From DATADW01 sp963733905 (GTDB lineage Bacteria > Actinomycetota > Acidimicrobiia > Spongiisociales > DATADW01): a stretch of DNA of 64,000 nt. This document shows, one piece after another, positions 51,933 through 60,052 of the stretch (position 1 is the first letter of the stretch; every line of letters starts with the position of its first letter). A program made the translations under genes and the position numbers. Below the pieces are notes generated by a model that was not told the origin of the DNA, searched no databases, and was given only the letters and a program-made list of their open reading frames with translations. The stretch spans positions 124,001 to 188,000 of the forward strand of contig CAVTEU010000013.1 in NCBI GenBank assembly GCA_963733905.1, in the 5' to 3' direction.

Positions 51933-52955
51933 TCAGATCAAGCGCAGCTTGTCGTCGATCACGCCCCGCTGCTTGAGGCCGTTGATGGTCTTCAAGCGGT
52001 AGTAGCGCGGGCCATTCCAGGTCGCCTCGTCGAGCTTGGCGGCCTTGTAGGCGTTGTAGAGCTCCTCGATCCCGGCCTTGAGCGTCCACGTGGGCTTGTA
52101 GCCGGGGAGCTGGCGCGCGATCTTCGAGAAGTCGACGCGGTAGTCGCGCGTGTCGCCCGACGCGCCAGGCGCGAACGTCACCTCGGAGCCGGGGACGGTG
52201 CCCGCGACGAGCTCGGCGACCTGCGGATGCGGTAGTTCTCGTCGTTGCTCTTGCCGACGTTGAAGGCCTGGTTGTGGATGGCCTCGACGGGCGCCTCGAG
52301 GCAGCACTCGAAGGCGTGGATGATGTCGCCGATGTGCACGAGCGGGCGCCAGGGCGTGCCGTCGCTCTGCAGGAGGACCTTGCCGGTCGTCACGGCGTGA
52401 CCCACGAGGTTGTTGACGACGATGTCGGCGCGCAGGCGGCGCGAGACGCCGTAGGCCGTCGCGTTGCGCAGGTACACGGGCGCGAACTTGTCGTCGGCGA
52501 TCTTCGACACCTCCTGCTCGACGCGCACCTTCGATTCGCCGTAGGCCGTCACGGGGTTGAAGGCCGCCGTCTCGTCGAGGAAGCCGTCGCCGCCCGCGCC
52601 GTAGAGGCTGCACGACGACGAGAACAGGTACCGCTTCACGCCCGCCGCCTTGGCTGCCTGCGCGAGCCTCACGGAGGCGTGCAGGTTGATGTCGTAGGTC
52701 AGCTCCTTGTCGAGGTCGCCGAGCGGATCGTTCGACAGCGCGCCCAGGTGGATCACGGCGTCGAAGCCCTTGAGGTGCTCGGCCGTGACGTCGCGCAGGT
52801 CGACGCGCAGCGTGGCGTCTCGTCGGGCGGGCTGACGAAGTCGCACTCGTCGTAGTAGCCCGTGTCGAGGCCGACGACCTCGTGCCCCGCCTGCGCAGCA
52901 CGGGGACCATCTCGACGCCGATGTAACCGCGGTGTCCGGTGACCAATACCTTCAT
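51933..52955 (-). CDS. NAD-dependent epimerase/dehydratase (extended SDR), frameshifted
   Basis: ATG 52955 preceded by GAGAGAAAG. Rossmann start MKVLVTGHRGYIGVEMVPVL (GxxGxxG), DLRDVTAEHLKGFDAVIHLG, SSSCSLYGAGGDGFLDETAA (catalytic Ser), TAYGESKVRVEQEVSKIADD (YxxxK). Later motifs LLQSDGTPWRPLVHIGDIIH and AFNVGKSNDENYRI match sugar-nucleotide epimerases/dehydratases. C-terminal KPTWTLKAGIEELYNAYKAA. Frame changes near 52820-52890 and 52230. It acts on an NDP-sugar, identity unknown. It belongs with the two upstream minus-strand genes. Confidence 0.75.
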   Translation of the reverse strand: MKVLVTGHRGYIGVEMVPVLRRRGTRSSASTRATTTSATSSARPTRRHAARRPARRHGRAPQGLRRRDPPGRAVERSARRPRQGADLRHQPARLREARAGSQGGGREAVPVLVVVQPLRRGRRRLPRRDGGLQPRDGLRRIEGARRAGGVEDRRRQVRARVPAQRDGLRRLAPPARRHRRQQPRGSRRDDRQGPPAERRHALAPARAHRRHHPRLRVLPRGARRGHPQPGLQRRQEQRRELPHPQVAELVAGTVPGSEVTFAPGASGDTRDYRVDFSKIARQLPGYKPTWTLKAGIEELYNAYKAAKLDEATWNGPRYYRLKTINGLKQRGVIDDKLRLI

Positions 52956-52999
52956 GGCTGTTCTTTCTCTCTTCGCTCCGCGGTTGGGCGGGCTTGCCA

Positions 53000-54314
53000 T
53001 CAGGCCGTGGGCGTTTTGAAATATTCGTATTGCTCGGCGCGCAGCTGGTCGGCGAGCCGGCCCGGCGGCAGCTCGACGTCGTCGTAGGTGATGACCGCGT
53101 CCTTGGCGATGTCGCGCTTGAGCTTGCAGCCCTCGACCAGGCCCTCGGGCAGGTAGCTTCTCGCGCCGCATCTCGTCGGCGTTCACGGCCTCGCCGTAGG
53201 TCATGTAGCTGCCGTACTCGTCGAGGGTCTCGCCGGCCTTGAGGTCGCGCTTGGCGCACCGCGCAGACCTCGACGAGCGGGCCGCCGAGCGGGCTACGTC
53301 GGCGTCGCCGAACAGCACGACGCGCGCCACGGTGTTCGGGCACCTCGAAGTGGCAGAGGTGATAGGGCGTGTAGAAGCTGTAGAGCGGGCCCTCGCCCAG
53401 CTTGTAGAGGTTGAGGTAGTGCCGCTGCTTGGGGTCGGCGTGCTCGGCGATGCAGTAGACGCCGGGGTTCGGCTGCGCGCCGACGACGTAGTCGACGATG
53501 CCGCCGAGCTCGCGCAGCTCGTCGACGTCGTAGACTTCGTCGCAGCTCGTCGACGTGCGCCGTCGTGCTCGAAGCCGCGCGACATGCCGCGCTGACTGCA
53601 CCTGCAGCCCGTCGCGTTGGCGACGATCGCCTGCTCGAAGCTGATCTTCGAGCCGTCGGCGAAGCGACGTCACCATCGACGGGTTCTGGCCCCACTTCTC
53701 GGCGAAGCCCTTCTGCGTCGTCGGGTTGCGGTACGGGTCCTGCAGGCCCTTGATGTTGCCCATGACGCGCGGGATCAGGCCGAGGCCCTTGACGAAGCGG
53801 TAAGGTTGATCTCGACGCCGGGCTGGTCGCCGTCGCAGGCGGACAGGATCACGCCGTGCTCGCTTGGCGTACACCTGCAGGATCGGGCCGAGCGTCGCGT
53901 CGAGCTCGGCGTTCATGAGCACGACGTGCTTGCCGTGCTTGAAGGCCTCGAGCGACGACTGCGCGCCGAACTCGACGGCGCCGGTGACGTCGACGAGGCA
54001 CGTCGATCTGCTCCGAGCGCGGCAGAGCAGCATCGGGTCCTCGGTCACGACGGGCTTGCCGGCGCGGATCGCGTCCTCGAGGTCGTCCTGGCGTCGTCGC
54101 GACCCGGCGCTCGCCGAGCCCGGCGTAGGCGATAGACGTCGAGCGCCTTGCTCGAGCGTGCCGGTTGTAGATCGCGACCAGCCGCATGCCCGGGACGCGA
54201 GTTGACGATCTGGTTGGCGAGGCCGCGGCCCATGAAGCCGGCGCCGATCATGCCGACGCGGATCGGCTTGCCCTGCGCCTCGCGCGCCTGCAGTGCGTTG
54301 TCGACGATGATCAT
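53000..54314 (-). CDS. NAD(P)-binding oxidoreductase with SAF-like C-terminus, heavily frameshifted
   Basis: ATG 54314 overlaps the RfbC-like stop (ATGA). Rossmann start RVGMIGAGFMGRGLANQIVN. The central part, in several frames, reads DVLVDVTGAVEFGAQSSLEA, HGKHVVLMNAELDATLGPIL and GLGLIPRVMGNIKGLQDPYR. The C-terminal half has GIVDYVVGAQPNPGVYCIAE and a SAF-like domain (KRDLKAGETLDEYGSYMTYG). This is the homoserine-dehydrogenase-like/SAF type often found in polysaccharide clusters. It probably reduces a sugar or polyol derivative; the substrate is unknown. At least seven frame changes within 1.3 kb make the residues provisional. Confidence 0.6.
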
Positions 54315-54910
54315 CGGAGCCTCCCTCTTGCGCCTGCACGCTCGCGGTCATGCGCTGCGTCGAGCTCCCGCTCGGCACGTCGTCGAGCAGCGCGCCAGTT
54401 CGCGTCCTTGTCGGAGATGACCGTGACCGGCGAGCGGCCACGAGAGCCGAGGCGCGGATCGTCGTAGCGCAAGCCGCCGCTCGGCGCCGGCGTGTAGAAC
54501 TCGCCCACCTGGTAGCTCGTCTCGGTGTTGTCGCTCGAGCACCTGGTAGCCGTGGGCGAAGCGCTCGCGGCACGTAGAGTCGCGCGGCGGTTGTCCGCGG
54601 TGAGCTCGACCGCGACGTGCTCGAGGTAGGTGGGCGACTCGGGGCGCAGGTCGACGATGACGTCGAGGATCGCGCCGCGGGTGCAGCGCACGAGCTTCGT
54701 CTCGGCGGCGGGCGGGAACTGGAAGTGCATGCCGCGCACCGTGCCCTTGAGCTGTTGAACGCGATGTTGGCCTGCGCGATGACCGGCTTCAAGCCCGTGG
54801 TCGCCGAACTCGTGCTGGCAGAAGGCGCGGGCGAAGAACCCGCGGTCGTCCTCGCGCCGCTCGAGGTCGAGGATGAAGGCGCCCTTGAGCTTGGTCTCCG
54901 TGAAAATCAT
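54311..54910 (-). CDS. dTDP-4-dehydrorhamnose 3,5-epimerase-like protein, frameshifted
   Basis: ATG 54910, ~199 codons. Cupin-type RmlC fold: LKGAFILDLERREDDRGFFA (DxRG..), then KGTVRGMHFQFPPAAETKLV (catalytic His in RGMHFQ), ILDVIVDLRPESPTYLEHVA (DxR), AHGYQVLSDNTETSYQVGEF and GGLRYDDPRLG. At least four frame changes. RmlC-like enzymes epimerise 4-keto sugars on nucleotides, so it may feed a deoxy-sugar to the surface glycan. First gene of the three-gene atypical module; 142 bases of lower-GC sequence separate it from the PIG-L gene. Confidence 0.75.
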   Translation of the reverse strand: MIFTETKLKGAFILDLERREDDRGFFARAFCQHEFGDHGLEAGHRAGQHRVQQLKGTVRGMHFQFPPAAETKLVRCTRGAILDVIVDLRPESPTYLEHVAVELTADNRRATLRAASASPTATRCSSDNTETSYQVGEFYTPAPSGGLRYDDPRLGSRGRSPVTVISDKDANWRAARRRAERELDAAHDRERAGARGRLR

Positions 54911-55052
54911 GGAACGGAACCCTCCGGTTTTTTCACGGTTTTAGATGATCCACTTGTGGCCGACCACGGGATCGTGGACGGTCACCTCCGCCCGGCTCCC
55001 ACCAAACGTCGGAGGACCGGAAAGGCCGGCGACTCCCGGGTCGAGGCCAGGG

Positions 55053-55705
55053 TCACAGCAACACCATCTTCATGCAGTGGAAGGCTTCTGCCATCCCGGA
55101 GGGGCGCGGCTTTCGATGCCACGCAACCGAAGCAGCGCCCTGAAGGTCTCCTCGGTGAACCACTCACGCCGCTTCTGGCTGGGGAACCCGTCGATGATCC
55201 CCGCCAACTTCCCCTCGGCATGCCGCTCCTCGAGATGGACATACACAGAAGGCCGGCCGAGGTCGCCGTCGAACTTGGGGATCTCGTACTCGAGCACCAA
55301 CTGGTCGCGGAAGGTGTTGCCAACAAGTTCCGAGACGGTGCGATGGTCCTGGTGGGCGTCGCCACGCCAGGGGCACAGCACCAGATCGGGCTCGATCTCC
55401 CGGCCGAGTTCGTCGAACCACTCCTTCAGCTCCGGCTGGTGGGGGAAGTAGCGCTCGCGGAAGTTCTCCACCCGGACCCGGGTGACACCGGCACCTGCCA
55501 GAAACCGCTCGGCGCTGGCCGTCGCCTCGTCGGACCGTTCGCCGGGGGCGGTGAGGACCACCCAGTCGACCTCGATGCCGGGGCACGACTCGACGAGTTG
55601 CAGCACCGTTCCACCGCACCCGATCTCGATGTCGTCACTGTGAGCTCCAAGACAGAGCACCCGCCGGATCTGGGCGCCGAGCGGCGCCGCCCCAACCTTC
55701 AACAC
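55053..55705 (-). CDS. PIG-L family deacetylase (LmbE-like), frameshifted near the end
   Basis: GTG 55705, 8 bases after the nucleotidyltransferase stop. Zinc motif RVLCLGAHSDDIEIGCGGTV; the family AHPDDxE has Ser for Pro here. LVLCPWRGDAHQDHRTVSEL is the second zinc site (HxxH-type). A one-base shift near 55095 separates the true C-terminus (MAEAFHCMKMVLL), which matches the normal family ending. It would remove an N-acetyl group from a sugar, probably on a nucleotide or lipid carrier. It is coupled to the nucleotidyltransferase. Confidence 0.8.
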
Positions 55706-55712
55706 CTGGAGC

Positions 55713-56510
55713 TCAACTCGGCTCGGAGGACGGTTGCTTCCAGACCTCCCAGGGGGCGTCCCCTGCTCCGTAGCCCTCTTCGAGCGCCTGGCGGTCCTTG
55801 AAGGTGTCCATCGCCGTCCAGAAGCCGCGGTAGCGGTGTGCCCACAGCTTGCGCTCAGCGATGAGTCGCTGGAATGGCTCGAACACGAGATCCTCGCCCT
55901 CGTGGAGGTGATTGAAGATCTCCTTGCGAAAGACGAAGTACCCGCCGTTGACCCAGAGGTCGGACTCGCTCAGCGGATCGATCGACCTCACCTCTCCGTT
56001 CTCTCCGATGTCGGTCACGTGGAACGACTGGGTGGAATGGACGGCGAGGAACCCGGCAACCTTGTCGGGTTGGGCGAGGAAGGTGTCGACATAAGCGCTC
56101 AGGTCGAGATCGGTCAGCCCGTCGGAATAGTTGGCCAGGAAGACCTCCTCGTCGTCGAGGTAGGGCTCCACCGCCTTGAGCCGCTCGCCGATGCTCGAGC
56201 TGATCCCCGTCTCGGCGAACGTGATCTTCCAGTCGTCGATGTCGCGGCTGAGCAACTGGATGTCGCGTCCCCCCTCAGACAGGACGAAGTCGTTGGAGAC
56301 CCACTCGCGGTAGTCGAGGAAGTACTCCTTGATCACCTGGCTCTTGTAGCCGAGGCACAGAATGAACTCGGTGTGCCCGAAGTGGGCGTAATACCTCATC
56401 AGATGCCAGAGGATTGGCCGCGGGCCGATGGGCACCATCGGCTTGGGGACGGCATCGGAGTACTCGCGCAGCCGTGTACCCAAACCCCCACAAAAAAGGA
56501 CAACCTTCAT
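55713..56510 (-). CDS. Sugar-1-phosphate nucleotidyltransferase (glucose-1-phosphate cytidylyltransferase-like)
   Basis: Intact, 265 residues, ATG 56510. MKVVLFCGGLGTRLREYSDA is the nucleotide-binding signature, PKPMVPIGPRPILWHLMRYY the substrate loop (ILWH is typical of RfbF-type cytidylyltransferases), ILCLGYKSQVIKEYFLDYRE next, and LANYSDGLTDLDLSAYVDTF holds the catalytic metal Asp. WVNGGYFVFRKEIFNHL and GFWTAMDTFKDRQALEEGYG also fit RfbF. It activates a sugar phosphate for the glycan pathway. CTP preference is inferred from family motifs. Confidence 0.85.
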   Translation of the reverse strand: MKVVLFCGGLGTRLREYSDAVPKPMVPIGPRPILWHLMRYYAHFGHTEFILCLGYKSQVIKEYFLDYREWVSNDFVLSEGGRDIQLLSRDIDDWKITFAETGISSSIGERLKAVEPYLDDEEVFLANYSDGLTDLDLSAYVDTFLAQPDKVAGFLAVHSTQSFHVTDIGENGEVRSIDPLSESDLWVNGGYFVFRKEIFNHLHEGEDLVFEPFQRLIAERKLWAHRYRGFWTAMDTFKDRQALEEGYGAGDAPWEVWKQPSSEPS

Positions 56511-56643
56511 CCCGCCCTCCTTGGGACGCTCCCCGCCATCGGCACGCACTTCACCCTGGCAGGCATGGCGCGCCCGACCTATCCGTTCTCATCGGCCAGA
56601 GCGCGCTCGATCTGAAGCGAAACGACCACACCCGATGGACTGC

Positions 56644-56730
56644 CGAACCCAGGGTTCGAAGCGCGCCACCACGACCATTCGAACCCAGGGTTGGCAGCTA
56701 CCGCCGCGGTACTCACCAACCCTGGGTTGG
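56644..56730. repeat. Cluster of three AACCC(A/T)GGGTT palindromes
   Basis: CGAACCCAGGGTTCG (56644-56658, perfect), CGAACCCAGGGTTGG (56680-56694) and CCAACCCTGGGTTGG (56716-56730, perfect) sit within 87 bases, at near-regular 36-base spacing, between the small membrane ORF and the nucleotidyltransferase. Related single copies are at 30784 and 39006. They may be protein-binding sites or REP-like elements. Confidence 0.75.
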
Positions 56731-56733
56731 CGG

Positions 56734-56832
56734 TCATGCAGAGCCGAGCGCCAATGCGAACCACACGGCACCGGCGGCGAGGATCACCAGCGCCGCCACC
56801 AGGGCGAGGATGATCAAGACCCTGGTCGGCAT
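56734..56832 (-). CDS. Putative 32-residue single-pass membrane peptide
   Basis: ATG 56832, 24 bases after the sulfotransferase stop on the same strand. Reads MPTRVLIILALVAALVILAA followed by GAVWFALALGSA: a short basic start and one long hydrophobic helix. The spacing to the upstream gene and the clean hydrophobic pattern suggest a real small protein. No family is recognised and the SD is weak, so it may be chance. Confidence 0.4.
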   Translation of the reverse strand: MPTRVLIILALVAALVILAAGAVWFALALGSA

Positions 56833-56855
56833 ACCTGCAAGACCGCGCCCATCGG

Positions 56856-57617
56856 TCAGCGCTCGGCATCCGCTTCAAGCAGACGGTGGAGCGCCGCGGT
56901 TTCCGGGGCGTACATTTCCTCGAGCAGTCGACGGTGCTCGTCGGGGATGGCGTCGGGACGCTGGCGCCCCACCACGTCAGCCCCGCCGCCTACCCCCCGG
57001 TCGATGACCGACCCTGCGGGAAACTGTCCCCAGTCGCCGGGGACCGAGACACCGAGGTGGGTGAGCACCCGGGTCAAGAGCTCGAGCGGGCGATCCCGGA
57101 TCTCATCGTTGGATACAACGAGCAGCCGTTCGTATGGGTACTCGGCCCGCCACCGCTCGATCATGGCGGTGTAGTCGACATTGCTCCGGGTCGAGGCGCG
57201 ACCGAAGAACTCCCGGTACTCCTCGGAGGGGACGTCAGACGGTTTCCGCGCCTGCTCCCTAGCCAGCTTCATCACGGCGTGCGACCACACCGTGTCGACC
57301 GGATCACGGACGACGAGGATCAGCCGGGCATCGGGCAGGAGCCGCCGCACCGCCGCCACCCGCTTCGGAGGAAGCAACGAGTAGGCGGGAGTTATCTCGC
57401 CCCTGACTTTCCCGGCTCCGGCGGCGAAGTGCCCTGCGTACCAGTGGGGCGACTTGTGCCAGCGGCCGTCGAAGTAGTGGACCTCCTTCACGTCGGGGAG
57501 GTACAGCTCTGGATGAGCCCGGAGGTTGTGGTGGAGCCATGTGGTCCCGGTCTTGGCCGCACCGATCCCGAGGAAGTCGGGCAGGTTGGCCGGGGGCTGG
57601 ATCCATCCTCTGGCCAT
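56856..57617 (-). CDS. PAPS-dependent sulfotransferase
   Basis: Intact, 253 residues, ATG 57617. NLPDFLGIGAAKTGTTWLHH is the canonical PAPS 5'-phosphosulfate loop (KTGTTWL), and ARLILVVRDPVDTVWSHAVM the 3'-phosphate motif (RDP..S). KVRGEITPAYSLLPPKRVAA between them matches heparan/stf0-like bacterial enzymes. YERLLVVSNDEIRDRPLELL supplies the later helix. It follows the ACP and 50-residue ORF closely, so the three are probably co-transcribed. Best-preserved sulfotransferase of the window. Confidence 0.85.
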   Translation of the reverse strand: MARGWIQPPANLPDFLGIGAAKTGTTWLHHNLRAHPELYLPDVKEVHYFDGRWHKSPHWYAGHFAAGAGKVRGEITPAYSLLPPKRVAAVRRLLPDARLILVVRDPVDTVWSHAVMKLAREQARKPSDVPSEEYREFFGRASTRSNVDYTAMIERWRAEYPYERLLVVSNDEIRDRPLELLTRVLTHLGVSVPGDWGQFPAGSVIDRGVGGGADVVGRQRPDAIPDEHRRLLEEMYAPETAALHRLLEADAER

Positions 57618-57633
57618 GGCCCACCGGATCGCA

Positions 57634-57786
57634 TCAGAGCGGGACGATCTCGGTGCGCTGCAACGACCGCATCGCCCTTTTGACCCACGCTCCGCCCGGG
57701 ACCTGCGACCAGCGGACCGTGCCCTTCGGTGGCCGGGCTGCTGCCTCGAGGGATCGCCGGGTAGACCCCAGGTCAGGCTCGGTCAC
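57634..57786 (-). CDS. Translationally coupled 50-residue ORF between ACP and sulfotransferase
   Basis: GTG 57786 overlaps the ACP stop (GTGA). It reads VTEPDLGSTRRSLEAAARPP, then KGTVRWSQVPGGAWVKRAMR, then SLQRTEIVPL, and stops 16 bases before the sulfotransferase ATG. No known family is recognised; it is basic, soluble and Trp-containing. The overlap and tight packing argue for translation. It was missed by length-limited gene calling. Confidence 0.5.
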   Translation of the reverse strand: MTEPDLGSTRRSLEAAARPPKGTVRWSQVPGGAWVKRAMRSLQRTEIVPL

Positions 57787-58019
57787 CGGCGTTCCTCGAC
57801 CAGGCGGGCTATGCCGGCGACATTCTCGAAGTGCGAGAGGTCGACATCATCGGCGTTGATCTCGACACCGAACTCCTCCTCGAGGAACCCGATGAGTGTG
57901 AGCACCCCCATCGAGTCGACGATCTCGGATGTGATCAGCGGCGTGTCGTCGTCGATCACCGACCCGGGCGCGAGCTCTTCGGAGATGTAACGGCGGATCG
58001 TCTGAGCAGTCGAGGTCAT
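57783..58019 (-). CDS. Acyl carrier protein
   Basis: Intact, 78 residues, ATG 58019. IRRYISEELAPGSVIDDDTP leads to the phosphopantetheine site ITSEIVDSMGVLTLIGFLEE (DSMGVL; Ser carries the arm), then EFGVEINADDVDLSHFENVA. Highly acidic with four helices. It holds acyl or aminoacyl groups as thioesters. Stand-alone ACPs beside alpha/beta hydrolases occur in exosortase-type polysaccharide clusters. It is divergent from the hydrolase operon by 203 bases. Confidence 0.85.
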   Translation of the reverse strand: MTSTAQTIRRYISEELAPGSVIDDDTPLITSEIVDSMGVLTLIGFLEEEFGVEINADDVDLSHFENVAGIARLVEERR

Positions 58020-58222
58020 GAGCACTTCTAGGTCTGGTCGCGGTGTTCCGCGCCGTCGGAGGGTCGATGGTACCGGCGGGCATGTCCCATCGTTCGCGCT
58101 GCAGTATCGACCCGGGGTGGCCGATATTTGAGCTGACACCGGGCCACGACCCGGTCGTCCGTACACTCCTGCAACCCGCCGCGGCCCACTGGGCGAAGAG
58201 CGCGGCACCGAGGTAGAACGTC

Positions 58223-59126
58223 ATGTTGGAGGTGAGGTCGATAGAGACGACCATGCTCGAGGAGGATGGCTCCCGGGCCGAGGCCTGTTTCGTCGAGACC
58301 GACCGGGGGGCCCTGTTCATGGTTACGCACCTACCCGCCGGACCGGCGCAGGGTGCCGTGGTCGTGTGCAGCCCGATCCAATCCGAATTGCTCAAGAACA
58401 ACCGCCGCGAGGTGATGCTCGCCCGCCGCCTCGCCAGCCAAGGCTTGGCGGTGGCTCGCTTCCACTACATCGGCACCGGGAACAGCGACGGCGAGGTGAG
58501 CGACGTCACCATCGACGGCATGGCTGCGGACACTGCCGCGGTCGCCACCGCCCTTGCCGCGGACACCGACCGGATCGGGTTCGTCGCCACGAGGCTCGGT
58601 TCGCTGGCTGCGTCCCACGTCGCATCTGGGCTGCCCGGTTCGCCCCTCGCCTTGTGGGAGCCGGTGGTCTCGGGTCGCGGCTACCTCAAGGAGCTGATGC
58701 GGGTCAGGCTGATGGTTGGGATGCGGCAGGGGACCGACGGGAGCGAGGCGCCACCGGTGACCGACGAGATCGCAGACCAGCTCGCCCGGACAGGCTCGTT
58801 CGCGGTCATGGGATTCTCCATCGGAGGCGGACTCAAGGATGACCTCGAGCGAAGCGATCTCAGGATCGAGCATCCCGCCGATCATGACGTGCTCGTTGTC
58901 CAGTTCGGTCAGCGGGCGGGGATACGCCGCGAACTCCGAGCGCTCGCTACGGATCTCGAACAACGAGGAGGTGCTCCCGACGGTCGAGCAGGTGCCTTTT
59001 GACGAGGCCTGGTGGCTCCATGTCGATGTGGATGCCCTCACCCCCGAACGTGAGCTTGCTCTGAACACCGATGTCGTCGGCCGCACCGAGCGGTGGCTGA
59101 CCGGCGCTCTCGGGGTGGTTGTATGA
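58223..59126 (+). CDS. Alpha/beta hydrolase, type A, copy 1 (frameshifted)
   Basis: ATG 58223, ~300 codons. AVVVCSPIQSELLKNNRREV, ARRLASQGLAVARFHYIGTG and GNSDGEVSDVTIDGMAADTA are the strand/oxyanion region; the nucleophile elbow is FVATRLGSLAASHVASGL, i.e. xTRLG in place of GxSxG. The C-terminus (FDEAWWLHVDVDALTPEREL) lies in another frame after ~58960. It resembles type 2 hydrolases linked to exosortase A clusters, which carry GLRLG at the elbow (from memory of the family). It is the first of four overlapping hydrolase genes; GTATGA links it to the next. Confidence 0.7.
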
Positions 59127-60052
59127 CCGGGGCACTGCTCTCCACCGGTGTGCGCGAACGCCCCGTCTTCTTTCCATCCGATGGGAACACCCTGTTCGGT
59201 GTGCTGACCGAGCCGGAGGGACCCCGCAACGGGGTCGGTGTCCTCCTCATCCAGGGCGGCGACACCGTCAACGTCTCGCTCCACCGCAACCGGCTCGCCG
59301 TCAGGCTGGCACGCAGCCTCGCCGCCGATGGGTACACCTGCCTCCGCTTTGACTACCACGGTTTGGGGGAGAGCTCGGGTGACATCGGGGCCTTGCACCT
59401 CAACAACCCCTTCACCGAGGACGCCGAAGCCGCGGCCGAGGTGATGCACCAGCTCGGGATCGACGACCTGGTGCTCGTCGGCGCCTGTTTCAGCGCCCGG
59501 ACCGCCCTATCGGCAGCGCCGCTCATCGACGGAGTCCGCGCCGTGGTTATGGCCACGCCACCTGTGGCCGGCTACGGGCGGGACGACGCCATGGCCGAGC
59601 GGCTGTCGCGGGAATGGTCGTGGTCTGATTATGTGAAGAGGGCAGCTCGCCTCGAGACCCTCGCCAACCTGGCTCGGCCGTCGCACCGTCAGGCATACAG
59701 CCGGTTCGCCCGCTCCAAGCTGCGTGGCACACGCCGCCCCGGAGGAGGCGACCCCACATTGCGTTGGGTGAGCCCGATGTTGCTCGATCCGCTCGACACC
59801 ATGGTGGAGAGGGGCGTGCCCGTGCTCGTCGTGTTCGGCGACAAGGACCCGCTTCTCGGCGAATGGCAGCGGGCGTCCACAGGACGACTCGGCTCCATCC
59901 TGGAGAGGGCAGGTGACCAGGTCGAAGTGATTGACGACCTGCCCGGCGTGGTTCACGGCTTCCTCGGGATCGATGTCCAGGACCGGTTCCTCGCACTGAC
60001 GACCGACTGGATCAGGGCAAGGGTGCCCACCGCCGTTCGGGATCTTCAGTGA
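59123..60052 (+). CDS. Alpha/beta hydrolase, type B, copy 1
   Basis: Intact, 309 residues, ATG 59123 overlapping the previous stop. GVGVLLIQGGDTVNVSLHRN, ARSLAADGYTCLRFDYHGLG (oxyanion and GxGxSSG loop), nucleophile elbow LVLVGACFSARTALSAAPLI with Cys where Ser is usual. VPVLVVFGDKDPLLGEWQRA carries the acid Asp and DDLPGVVHGFLGIDVQDRFL the His. This is the type-1-like exosortase-associated pattern (GxCxG). It may be a thioesterase or acyltransferase acting with the ACP. Confidence 0.75.
   Translation: MTGALLSTGVRERPVFFPSDGNTLFGVLTEPEGPRNGVGVLLIQGGDTVNVSLHRNRLAVRLARSLAADGYTCLRFDYHGLGESSGDIGALHLNNPFTEDAEAAAEVMHQLGIDDLVLVGACFSARTALSAAPLIDGVRAVVMATPPVAGYGRDDAMAERLSREWSWSDYVKRAARLETLANLARPSHRQAYSRFARSKLRGTRRPGGGDPTLRWVSPMLLDPLDTMVERGVPVLVVFGDKDPLLGEWQRASTGRLGSILERAGDQVEVIDDLPGVVHGFLGIDVQDRFLALTTDWIRARVPTAVRDLQ

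Noticed and set aside
52753..54792. 679-residue continuous minus-strand frame
   Set aside because: It patches pieces of three different proteins in mixed frames and contains long low-complexity Arg/Ala runs. Motifs assign to separate genes.
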